A DNA stretch of 6,212 nucleotides from JBAYNW01 sp041678605 (GCA_041678605.1 JBAYNW010000055.1:1-6212), one strand, 5' to 3'. Shown: positions 1-6,124, counted from the stretch's first letter. A program made the numbers and translations. The notes: generated by a model from the letters alone, not told the origin.

Positions 1-14
1 AGTTCAGGATGACG
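1..14. repeat. End of a possible dispersed palindromic repeat
   Basis: The first 14 bases, agttcaggatgacg, read on the other strand as cgtcatcctgaact. This resembles the outer end of a dispersed repeat type (GTCATCCTGA...) common between genes in many bacteria. Only one end is in the window, so neither the partner arm nor the full length can be seen. The call rests on recognition of a short motif and is weak. Confidence 0.3.
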
Positions 15-85
15 TATATTTATTGCAACTCGGTATAAAAAGGCCTTATTTAACGCATTAACGCACCCTACTTTTACGCTAGCGA

Positions 86-106
86 GGGAAAGGGGAAATG
101 GGAAGT
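86..106 (-). repeat. Three-unit heptamer tandem array
   Basis: Three consecutive 7-bp units (gggaaag, gggaaat, gggaagt) lie on the plus strand. On the minus strand they read as acttccc, atttccc, ctttccc, the same style as the aattWcc heptamers at 4901-4928, 5260-5315 and 6017-6051. The array lies downstream of the stop codon of the AsmA-like gene, close to an 8-bp array of a different sequence. No gene is visible in 1-189. Other small patterns there are a doubled taacgcat/taacgcac (51-66) and the palindromes aaggcctt (near 40-47) and cgctagcg (77-84). Confidence 0.6.
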
Positions 107-123
107 TTTAATTTTTTTTGTTG

Positions 124-163
124 CACTTAATCACTTAATCACCCAGTCACTTAATCACTTCGT
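124..163. repeat. Octamer tandem array, cacttaat-type
   Basis: Five consecutive 8-bp units are visible: cacttaat, cacttaat, cacccagt, cacttaat, cacttcgt. Three are identical and two have diverged. The array begins 27 bp past the AsmA-like stop codon, so it probably lies in that gene's 3' untranslated region. It has no spacers and is not a CRISPR. No intrinsic terminator with a U-tract is evident between it and the gene. Confidence 0.8.
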
Positions 164-189
164 AAAAAGCCCTTCCGCCTTTCCTCTTC

Positions 190-3100
190 TCACTCCACCC
201 ACTTAAAGCTTTGGACGTAGTTTTCGCCATTGATATCACCGTAAATTTCTGCTGAGAAAATTCTGTATGTTTTGTCGTTCAATTCAAATCCGGGCACCTT
301 ATTCAAATTCTTTACGAAATCAGTTTTATTGGTTTCATCCAAATTAAGACCCGGAATAGTGTTGAATAAAGTATTAAGCGACACGTTGCCCACCGGTCCC
401 AATACGTTTGAAATCTTTTTGGAAATCCTTCCGTACACTTCCATATCAGCAACAAGAGTTGCAAAATTATAGGTGCCGGTCAAAAACAGGCTTAAGTCTT
501 TGCCTCTGGAAAAAATCTGAATAGAGTCTGCAAGCCCTGATTTAATTGAGAAATTCCCGTTAATATTCTCGAATTGGCCCGTTTTTAATGGAGAAACCAG
601 CTCAATAATACTATTAATTGTTATCCCTGTAACTCCGCTTTTGACAAGGTTTGCGGCCTTAAGCAGATATTCGAGCGAACCCAATTTAGGCATTTTTCCG
701 TCCACGACCCTAAAGCCTCCCTTGCCGCTAAGTGTGTCCATGCAGGTTTTGTGCGTCTTGCCGTTGCAGGTAAGCTCCGCCTCCCCCATCAAAGAGCCGA
801 AAATCTGATTAGGCAAGTCGAATAAAGCTTCCGCCATTGAATTTGCGTTTACTTTATCCACGTGAAGTTCCAGTGCGGAGTTTGAATTCAACAGATTATA
901 TTTAAAATTTCCGTTAACCGTACCCTCAGCTACGTCAAATTTGAAATTATCAAGTGAAAAAAGAAGTTTTTCATTCAGAGAAAATTCAGCAGTCAGGTTT
1001 TTTGCAAAAAGATTTTTGACAAAAACGCTATCCGCCCTCAATTTGGCATTTTTAATAACCAAATTTGTAATATTAAAGCCGGAATTATTCTGTTTTTGTT
1101 CGGACAATTTATTCATATCGGATTCAATCTCAAGTTTGTTCAAACTTTTAGCAATCTGATTTATATCAAGATTGCCGAGATAAATGTCAACATCATTAAG
1201 CACATAAGGCGGAGTTAAACGGTTTTCCATATTTGAAAACAATATTACTTTGTTTGAAAAAATCTCGCCTTTGGTTTTTACATCAATGTTTTTGTCGCCA
1301 AAATCAAGCGAAACATCTTTTATTGTTGTGTCCAAAAGCGGAATATCTATTCCCGTAAAATTTAAAAATCCCAATAATTTCGGAGAGGCTATTGAGCCGT
1401 TTATAACGACATTAGAAGAAAACAAACCCTGTTTAATCATTGGTTTTTTGAACAAAATATTAAATATTTTTGCGTCGGTCGGATTTTGGGTTTTTACCCT
1501 GAAATTATGCAGATTGATGTCATTTTTATCAATGTTAATCTGCCCTTTGGCATTTAATTGCGGAGATATAAAATCCTTATTATTTTGAGATGTGATTAAT
1601 TTGTCATACTGAAAATTGTTCACGTAGACGGTATTTTTTGAAACATTTGAGTCCAAAAATACTCTTATAGGGTCGTTTGCGTCACCCAGCGTCGAACCCA
1701 TATAATAAATGTTTGAACCTTCCTGTAAATTTACCTCCGTTTTGGCATTGAATGAGTCTTTCATACCGTGAATTCTTGATGAATAAATGATGTCACCTTT
1801 GATTTTCAAAGGGTACGTGGTGTTTTTGTTTATATATTTTTCAATAAATTTTTGGGTTGGTTTTGAATTGACATAAAGGTTAAAATTGGGATTTTTGAAA
1901 ATATCTGTAATCATCCCATCAACCAAAACGGGCATAGAATCAAGCTCCGCATTAACCTTGTACAAAGTTATTTTGTTGTTATTGAGTTCAAGATTTCCGC
2001 TGAATATTCTCACCGGAATATTTGAGTATGAAAAAGCAACATCGTCAAGTTTAACCTTTAAATTAAAAATTCCGTTTTTAATTTTCCCCTTAATCTTAAC
2101 TTTTGATTTATCAACAAAGGAATACAAATCAAAATCCGCATTGTTATTTTTAAATTTGATATTTCCAAATAAATTCTTGATGGAAATTTGCAGGCCTTCA
2201 AGTAAAACATTATCCCCTAAAAGTTTGGCAGTTCCTGATGCCATAACCGTTTTCCCCAAATTAAAGTCATTAAGATTTTTAACTTTTCCGCTAAGTTTTA
2301 GGGCTAGATTTAACTTTCCCTCCGCTTTTTTTATCGGGGGAATTGATTTTTGAATATCAGCAAGCATTGGCGAAGTTTTCAAAACATTAATCAAAACCCC
2401 TAAATCTTGACCGTTCGCCGTCACGTCGTAGTCTAAAACGCCAAAAAGAGAGCACTTCCCGTCGATTTTAATCGGTTTTCCGTCAAGTGAGGCTGTTCGG
2501 GTAATAAAATGAGTATCCGTATCTTGAAAATAAAGGCTTCCCTCGCCGTTTTTCAACTGCATATTAATCCCGTTGAAGCTTGCCGTCGTGTTTTTAAAGT
2601 TAAACGCCCCGAAAAGATGCGAATTTTTTTTGTTGCCGCCGACTTTTAATTTAATATTGCCAACGCCCTGCAGCTTCATAACCGGAACCGGCCCGATTTC
2701 AAAATTAAAAATTTCATGCATAGGGTTTAATATTGATTCGGTAGCCTCTAAGTCTACACTTGCGGTACTTGTAATGTCTAAGTCTGAATTTTTTTCTCCG
2801 TATAAATCCACGGTCCCTTTAATTATAACTTTTTCGTTTTTGTTTGTGGGAACGGTAATGTCCATATAAAGTTTTTCGCCTGAAAAAGTTAATTTTACTG
2901 TCGTTTTCGGAGTGTCGGAAGGAGGCGGCTTTATAACATACCCGTTTGTTGAAATAAATTCACCCGTCAATTTTGGTTTATCCGACTTGCCTTTAATCAA
3001 AAGTTTTCCTTCAATGTCGGAATAATATCCGTATTTTTTTAAAGCAACCAGATTCATATCCACATCACTTGAATTCACCGCCGGAATAAGTGCGATAAAA

Positions 3101-4140
3101 TCTTCTATTCTGGATTTGTTTATAAGAATTGATAAATCCAGCACCGGATTTTTGGAACTTATTTTGTTGATTTTACCCGTAATATCTGCATTTATGCTTT
3201 TGGACATAATTTTAAATTTCTCAATATTTAACTTATTTTTTGAAGCGTCAAAAACGACCTCAATGTTCAGCTTATTTTTAAAGTACAAAGATGAGGCTTT
3301 ATCCTCCCCGACAATTGAAAAATTTTCCACTGCCATTTGAGAGGCAATCTGAGTTGTTTTTCGGTTTAAAATTTTTGTATCGGCCTCAATATTTAGAATC
3401 CCGCTTGTTTGTTTGATTTTATTTTTTGATAATGCTTTTATGTATGGCGAAAAATCCGCCAAATTCAGGTTCGTAATAGTTCCGTCAAAAACGATTTCGT
3501 TCGTGTCAAAGCCCTTTGCCAGCGGGAGTTTAAAGTCAACATCAGCGTTTATCGTTGAAGAACGTTCGTTAACCTTTAGTCTTGAAATTGTTGAAAATTT
3601 TATATATTTTTTTGAATTATATTTTTCTAAATCAAAATAATCCCCGTTTAGCAAAATATTTTTATTTTGGACTTCATCTTTTAAGCTGATTTCATAGCTC
3701 TCGACGTCCATTTTTGAATCTTCAATCGATACTTTCGGGTCGGACGTTTTTATAAACAAATAGTTTCCTATGTAAAGCCTATAATTCTTGTCAAGTTTTA
3801 ATTTCGCCTCTATTTTGTCGCATGAAAAATAAGCCAGATGGACTTTCCCAAAAAACAACGGCAAAAGCCGAATTTTCAACTTAGGATTTTTAATTAAAAA
3901 AGGTTCGGAATTTTTGTCTAAAATGCTGAAATAAGATGCATCAAGCCAAATTGAAGGAGTCAGACCCATCTTTAATCTCGGGTTTTTAAGCTCAATTTCA
4001 GTTCCGAATTCTTTTTTCACAATGCTTTTGATTAGCCCGACTCTGCCCTGAATGTCCACGGCAAGCGGGACTACCCAGTAATAAGCAGCGTAAAGCAACA
4101 CAAATATTAATATGAATAACAGTGATTTTAGTCTGGTCAT
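190..4140 (-). CDS. AsmA/TamB/YhdP-like membrane-anchored periplasmic protein
   Basis: This 1316-residue protein begins MTRLKSLLFILIFVLL; residues about 7-28 form one hydrophobic helix after basic residues, with no obvious cleavage site, so it looks like an inner-membrane anchor (N-in). The rest is a very long soluble region made of repeated strand-like segments (runs such as KLKIDGK, NLKVKLDDV, INGNFSIKSG) with many Lys, Asn and Asp, as expected of the elongated beta-groove of AsmA-superfamily bridge-like lipid-transfer proteins. Residues about 1118-1316 resemble the AsmA-like C-terminal region: GEAELTCNGK, SGKGGFRVVDGKMPKL, then NVLGPVGNVSLNTLF. E. coli relatives (TamB, YhdP, YdbH) carry phospholipid to the outer membrane; that role here is inferred from family. 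C1125 and C1133 (CNGKTHKTC) could form a disulfide. The ATG at 4140 is the first in frame and precedes the anchor directly, but it has no clear Shine-Dalgarno. Family assignment is fairly firm; subfamily is uncertain. Confidence 0.85.
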   Translation of the reverse strand: MTRLKSLLFILIFVLLYAAYYWVVPLAVDIQGRVGLIKSIVKKEFGTEIELKNPRLKMGLTPSIWLDASYFSILDKNSEPFLIKNPKLKIRLLPLFFGKVHLAYFSCDKIEAKLKLDKNYRLYIGNYLFIKTSDPKVSIEDSKMDVESYEISLKDEVQNKNILLNGDYFDLEKYNSKKYIKFSTISRLKVNERSSTINADVDFKLPLAKGFDTNEIVFDGTITNLNLADFSPYIKALSKNKIKQTSGILNIEADTKILNRKTTQIASQMAVENFSIVGEDKASSLYFKNKLNIEVVFDASKNKLNIEKFKIMSKSINADITGKINKISSKNPVLDLSILINKSRIEDFIALIPAVNSSDVDMNLVALKKYGYYSDIEGKLLIKGKSDKPKLTGEFISTNGYVIKPPPSDTPKTTVKLTFSGEKLYMDITVPTNKNEKVIIKGTVDLYGEKNSDLDITSTASVDLEATESILNPMHEIFNFEIGPVPVMKLQGVGNIKLKVGGNKKNSHLFGAFNFKNTTASFNGINMQLKNGEGSLYFQDTDTHFITRTASLDGKPIKIDGKCSLFGVLDYDVTANGQDLGVLINVLKTSPMLADIQKSIPPIKKAEGKLNLALKLSGKVKNLNDFNLGKTVMASGTAKLLGDNVLLEGLQISIKNLFGNIKFKNNNADFDLYSFVDKSKVKIKGKIKNGIFNLKVKLDDVAFSYSNIPVRIFSGNLELNNNKITLYKVNAELDSMPVLVDGMITDIFKNPNFNLYVNSKPTQKFIEKYINKNTTYPLKIKGDIIYSSRIHGMKDSFNAKTEVNLQEGSNIYYMGSTLGDANDPIRVFLDSNVSKNTVYVNNFQYDKLITSQNNKDFISPQLNAKGQINIDKNDINLHNFRVKTQNPTDAKIFNILFKKPMIKQGLFSSNVVINGSIASPKLLGFLNFTGIDIPLLDTTIKDVSLDFGDKNIDVKTKGEIFSNKVILFSNMENRLTPPYVLNDVDIYLGNLDINQIAKSLNKLEIESDMNKLSEQKQNNSGFNITNLVIKNAKLRADSVFVKNLFAKNLTAEFSLNEKLLFSLDNFKFDVAEGTVNGNFKYNLLNSNSALELHVDKVNANSMAEALFDLPNQIFGSLMGEAELTCNGKTHKTCMDTLSGKGGFRVVDGKMPKLGSLEYLLKAANLVKSGVTGITINSIIELVSPLKTGQFENINGNFSIKSGLADSIQIFSRGKDLSLFLTGTYNFATLVADMEVYGRISKKISNVLGPVGNVSLNTLFNTIPGLNLDETNKTDFVKNLNKVPGFELNDKTYRIFSAEIYGDINGENYVQSFKWVE

Positions 4141-4147
4141 TTCGTTT

Positions 4148-4156
4148 ACTATAACA
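4148..4156 (-). promoter_or_regulatory. Possible extended -10 promoter of the AsmA-like gene
   Basis: On the minus strand the sequence TGTTATAGT fits an extended -10 element (TGnTATAAT with one change) and ends 7 bp before the ATG at 4140. No good -35 lies at 16-18 bp; a TTGTCT exists but at 21 bp. Transcription from here would start within a few bases of the ATG and give a leaderless or near-leaderless mRNA. The gene may also be read through from rubrerythrin, since no terminator hairpin is visible in the 52-bp spacer. Confidence 0.4.
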
Positions 4157-4192
4157 CAAATGAGGGCAAATTTGAGACAACTTCAATAAATA

Positions 4193-4768
4193 TTAAAAAT
4201 TGTCACACAAAAGTTCAAAATACGCCTGCGGATGAGAACACGTCGGACAAATTGACGGTGCCTCAATGCTTTTTATTATTCTGCCGCAGTTTCTGCATTT
4301 CCATTGGACCTCGCTTAATTTTTTGAATACTAAATTTAACTCTATATTCTTTGCCAGAGCCAAATACCTCGCTTCGTGGTGTTTTTCAACCTCCAAAACG
4401 TTTCTGAAGGTATTTGCAACTTCAGAAAACCCTTCTCCCTCGGCAATTAATGCCGAATTCAGATACAAATCGGTCCACTCCTCATGCTCTCCCATCGCCG
4501 CATGTTTGAGATTTCCCAGGGTAGCCCCGAGATGAAAAGGGTATTGGGCAGTTACCACAGCAGAGCCGGAGCCGAGATGCTTGTAAAACATTTTTGCATG
4601 CTCCTTTTCGTTGTCTGCGGTTTCAAGAAAAATCGCAGAAATTTGCTCAAGCCCTTCTTTTTTGGCAACTGACGCAAAATAAGTATAGCGGTTTCTCGCC
4701 TGAGATTCACCCGCAAAAGCGTTTATCAGGCAATGCTGTGTTTTGGTACAATCTAACTTTTTTTTCAT
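4193..4768 (-). CDS. rbr: Rubrerythrin
   Basis: Rubrerythrin reduces hydrogen peroxide to water in the cytoplasm of anaerobes, using electrons delivered through rubredoxin and NAD(P)H-dependent reductases. The 191-residue length equals that of the classical Desulfovibrio protein. The N-terminal ferritin-like four-helix domain (about 1-145) shows the expected diiron motifs: AGES (E21), ETADNEKEHA (E54 and H57), GEHEEW (E94 and E97) and EVEKHHE (E128 and H131). A rubredoxin-like domain follows at 153-191 with C158-x2-C161 and C174-x2-C177 binding one iron, and the usual ending HPQAYFELL. No key ligand is missing. The start is fixed by a strong GGAGGA six bases upstream of ATG. The gene lies 52 bp upstream of the AsmA-like gene on the same strand and may share its transcript. 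Confidence 0.97.
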   Translation of the reverse strand: MKKKLDCTKTQHCLINAFAGESQARNRYTYFASVAKKEGLEQISAIFLETADNEKEHAKMFYKHLGSGSAVVTAQYPFHLGATLGNLKHAAMGEHEEWTDLYLNSALIAEGEGFSEVANTFRNVLEVEKHHEARYLALAKNIELNLVFKKLSEVQWKCRNCGRIIKSIEAPSICPTCSHPQAYFELLCDNF

Positions 4769-4774
4769 GTAAAA

Positions 4775-4780
4775 TCCTCC
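4775..4780 (-). promoter_or_regulatory. Ribosome binding site of rubrerythrin
   Basis: GGAGGA on the minus strand, followed by ttttac and then the ATG, is a near-perfect Shine-Dalgarno with six-base spacing. It decides the rubrerythrin start and contrasts with the AsmA-like gene, which lacks such a site. Confidence 0.9.
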
Positions 4781-4791
4781 GTTCGTTGAGA

Positions 4792-4826
4792 ATAATAAAC
4801 GAAAGTGTTAAAAAAAATAATTATCC
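4792..4826 (-). promoter_or_regulatory. Possible rubrerythrin promoter and PerR/Fur-like site
   Basis: A -10-like TATTAT (4792-4797) would place the transcription start about 15-20 bases before the start codon. The region 17 bp further up is TTATTT, a poor -35. Overlapping it, GGATAATTATTTTTT (4812-4826) matches the first half of a PerR/Fur 7-1-7 operator (GATAATNATT) but the second half has decayed. PerR control of rubrerythrin is known in other anaerobes. In such AT-rich DNA the match may be chance. Confidence 0.25.
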
Positions 4827-4864
4827 AAAGAGGTAATATGCCGCAGCGTAGAATAAGTTTATAA

Positions 4865-4896
4865 GTTGAAAGGTCGAAGGGTTGAAGGGTCGAACA
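4865..4896. repeat. Octamer tandem array, gttgaagg/gtcgaagg type
   Basis: Four consecutive 8-bp units read gttgaaag, gtcgaagg, gttgaagg, gtcgaaca. The alternating TTG/TCG gives a higher-order 16-bp period. This is the first of three short arrays that follow one another in the divergent intergenic region between rubrerythrin and the prepilin gene. Confidence 0.8.
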
Positions 4897-4900
4897 GTTC

Positions 4901-4928
4901 AATTACCAATTCCCAATTACCAATTTCC
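4901..4928 (+). repeat. Heptamer tandem array, aattWcc-type
   Basis: Four exact 7-bp steps read aattacc, aattccc, aattacc, aatttcc. The same units recur in the same orientation inside the prepilin leader (5260-5315) and inverted after its stop codon (6017-6051). Heptanucleotide arrays between genes (STRR sequences) are known in filamentous cyanobacteria; whether these are related cannot be told from the window. Confidence 0.85.
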
Positions 4929-4934
4929 TTTCCC

Positions 4935-4974
4935 GTTTTCCCGTTTCCCCGTTTCCCCGTTTCCCCGTTTCCCT
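4935..4974. repeat. Octamer tandem array gtttcccc, G4-capable
   Basis: Five 8-bp units are present: gttttccc, three perfect gtttcccc, then gtttccct. On the minus strand this gives evenly spaced runs of three or four G separated by AAAC, which satisfies the usual G-quadruplex pattern. The array ends 18 bp before the -35 of the prepilin promoter. Identical units in a row make it prone to copy-number slippage. Confidence 0.85.
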
Positions 4975-4992
4975 TAATAAAATGTAAACAAT

Positions 4993-5021
4993 TTGCTTTT
5001 TTCTTGAAAATAACATATAAT
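4993..5021 (+). promoter_or_regulatory. Sigma70-type promoter of the prepilin gene
   Basis: A perfect -10 TATAAT (5016-5021) lies 17 bp downstream of TTGCTT (4993-4998), which keeps the key TTG of the -35 consensus. Transcription would begin near 5028 and give a leader of about 25 nt containing the Shine-Dalgarno at 5041. The spacing to the ATG at 5053 is normal and supports that start codon. Confidence 0.65.
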
Positions 5022-5040
5022 AATTTCATTAAATGCAATC

Positions 5041-5046
5041 AGAGGA
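5041..5046 (+). promoter_or_regulatory. Ribosome binding site fixing the long prepilin start
   Basis: AGAGGA lies six bases before the ATG at 5053. No other in-frame ATG or GTG occurs before the prepilin cleavage site; the only late candidate, TTG at 5215, has no convincing Shine-Dalgarno. This site therefore argues that the unusual 91-residue leader is really translated. Confidence 0.7.
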
Positions 5047-5052
5047 TTTTAA

Positions 5053-6012
5053 ATGCTAAACAGAAATACAATTGCACGCTTTTACGTCATTGCGAGGGGT
5101 TGGTTATCGGCCCTGACAAAGGGAATCCACCGAAGCAATCTATCCTGTGGGCGTACATTGGAAAGATTGCCGCGTCGAAACTTCGTTTCTCCTCGCAATG
5201 ACGAGAACGCTCTTTTGCATGGGGCAAAACATTTACCCCGTCACAACAACGGGAAATTCAATTCCCAATTTCCAATTACCAATTTCCGTTTCCCATTTAC
5301 CTTTTCCCTTTCCAATAGTTTAGCGTTCACTTTGGCTGAAGTATTAATCACCCTCGGAATTATCGGCGTGGTCGCAGGGCTTATGATTCCCGGAGTGATT
5401 GCCGAATCCCAAAAAGCCGGATATGTCGCAGGTGCAAGAAAAGCTTACTCCTTGTGGAATCAGGCCTTAATTCAGATGGCCGCTGATGGCGGCTGTATAG
5501 GCGATTTGAGCTGCTTCTTTGATTCGGCCGATTTAAAAACCATGGGTGATAAGATAGTTAAATATTTTAATGTGGCAAAAAATTGTGATACTACCACGTC
5601 AGGCTGTTTCCCGAATACAGTGGCAAATAATTTTGATGGAAGTGACATTCACAGTGGATATGATGGCACAAACAACTATTACAGATTTATAACAGCGGAT
5701 GGCATGGCCATTGAAATTAATGTTCCCTATTTGGGTTGTAGCGGTTCAGGCGGTTCTTTAACAAAAATATGTATGTATTGGGTTTATATTGACGTAAACG
5801 GTCTCAAAAAGCCAAATGCTTTTGGCCGTGATATATTTAGGTTTGCGATTGTCAATGATAACGGGCCTGCTTTATATCCTTATGGTGGAGCTAAATATGC
5901 TCCTTGGAAAATCAACAGCGGCTGTAATTATGGATATAACAACGGAACAGACAAACAGGGTAAATATTGTGCCGGTCGAATCATCGACGAAGGCTGGCAG
6001 ATGAATTATTAG
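5053..6012 (+). CDS. Type IV prepilin / pseudopilin with repeat-derived long leader
   Basis: A 319-residue precursor. The class III (prepilin) signal is at residues 91-96, A|FTLAE: cleavage by prepilin peptidase after A91, F92 as the methylated +1 residue and E96 at the conserved +5 position. The hydrophobic assembly helix follows (EVLITLGIIGVVAGLMIP). The mature part, about 228 residues, is secreted-looking and has eight cysteines, suggesting disulfides, plus a DVNG-(x4)-PN-(x2)-GRDIF segment (D247 to F262) and an ending CAGRIIDEGWQMNY; this layout resembles the many pilin-like proteins of Gastranaerophilales. The exact subunit role (pilus or T2SS-like filament) cannot be told. The leader is odd: 91 residues against the usual 5-30. 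Residues 11-51 come from a palindromic element and 70-88 from a heptamer array, and no basic residue lies in the 12 positions before the cleavage site. Promoter and RBS support ATG 5053. The gene is divergent from rubrerythrin and has no visible partner. Confidence 0.85.
   Translation: MLNRNTIARFYVIARGWLSALTKGIHRSNLSCGRTLERLPRRNFVSPRNDENALLHGAKHLPRHNNGKFNSQFPITNFRFPFTFSLSNSLAFTLAEVLITLGIIGVVAGLMIPGVIAESQKAGYVAGARKAYSLWNQALIQMAADGGCIGDLSCFFDSADLKTMGDKIVKYFNVAKNCDTTTSGCFPNTVANNFDGSDIHSGYDGTNNYYRFITADGMAIEINVPYLGCSGSGGSLTKICMYWVYIDVNGLKKPNAFGRDIFRFAIVNDNGPALYPYGGAKYAPWKINSGCNYGYNNGTDKQGKYCAGRIIDEGWQMNY
5085..5203. repeat. Palindromic MITE-like element inside the prepilin leader
   Basis: The ends are perfect 13-bp inverted repeats: cgtcattgcgagg (5085-5097) and cctcgcaatgacg (5191-5203). 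An inner pair gcaatct (5135-5141) and agattgc (5164-5170) adds a second stem, and cgaaacttcg (5176-5185) is a small hairpin in the right arm. The 119-bp unit looks like the widespread dispersed repeat with ends CGTCATTGCGAGG...GAAGCAATC. It encodes no transposase, so any movement would need help in trans. It is read through in frame as residues 11-51 of the prepilin. No clear target-site duplication is visible. Confidence 0.85.
5260..5315 (+). repeat. Eight-unit heptamer array inside the prepilin leader
   Basis: Eight exact 7-bp steps are visible: aattccc, aatttcc, aattacc, aatttcc, gtttccc, atttacc, ttttccc, tttccaa. The array ends 10 bp before the codon for F92. In the prepilin frame it encodes residues 70-88, rich in Phe, Pro, Thr, Ser and Asn (for example QFPITNFRFPFT). 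Since 7 is not a multiple of 3, three units give seven codons, so the DNA repeat becomes a loose heptapeptide repeat. Confidence 0.85.
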
Positions 6013-6016
6013 CGGG

Positions 6017-6051
6017 GGAAATAGGGAATAGGAAATTGGCAATTGGGAAGT
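6017..6051 (-). repeat. Inverted heptamer array after the prepilin stop
   Basis: Five 7-bp steps on the plus strand (ggaaata, gggaata, ggaaatt, ggcaatt, gggaagt) are the reverse complement of the aattWcc heptamers. The array starts four bases after the stop codon and is inverted relative to the array at 5260-5315, so the mature pilin coding part lies between inverted heptamer arrays. Confidence 0.8.
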
Positions 6052-6060
6052 GAATTCTTT

Positions 6061-6096
6061 GTCGTTGCGAGGAGCAAATTTGCGACGAAGCAATCC
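6061..6096 (+). repeat. Half copy of the palindromic element
   Basis: gtcgttgcgagg at 6061-6072 differs by one base from the left end of the element at 5085-5203, and gaagcaatc (6088-6096) matches the inner motif at 5132-5140. Between them gcaaatttgc (6074-6083) is a perfect small palindrome. The right arm is missing, so this is a half-length or decayed copy in the same orientation as the left arm of the first one. Confidence 0.7.
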
Positions 6097-6124
6097 AAAT
6101 TCCTTGTTGTCGGGCAAATTTAAG

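Noticed and set aside
161..189. Intrinsic terminator just after the AsmA-like stop codon
   Set aside because: The minus strand has a short T-run (ggcttttt) but no convincing stem precedes it; the possible pairing is about four base pairs.
1250..1588. 112-codon plus-strand open frame opposite the AsmA-like gene
   Set aside because: Same antisense-shadow composition, no domain, and fully covered by a well-supported gene.
1886..2353. 155-codon plus-strand open frame opposite the AsmA-like gene
   Set aside because: It lies wholly within the long minus-strand gene, its protein is low-complexity and Leu/Phe/Ser rich as expected of an antisense shadow, and it has no recognisable domain.
4865..4974. 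Possible CRISPR array
   Set aside because: Units are 7-8 bp and directly adjacent with no unique spacers, so these are simple tandem arrays.
4866..5201. 111-codon plus-strand open frame through the intergenic arrays
   Set aside because: It translates tandem repeats and then the palindromic element in another frame, and it overlaps the prepilin promoter and start; its periodic peptide comes from the DNA repeats.
5215..5217. TTG as the true prepilin start, downstream of the palindromic element
   Set aside because: It would shorten the leader to 37 residues, but no clear Shine-Dalgarno precedes it, while ATG 5053 has a good RBS and promoter. It cannot be fully excluded.
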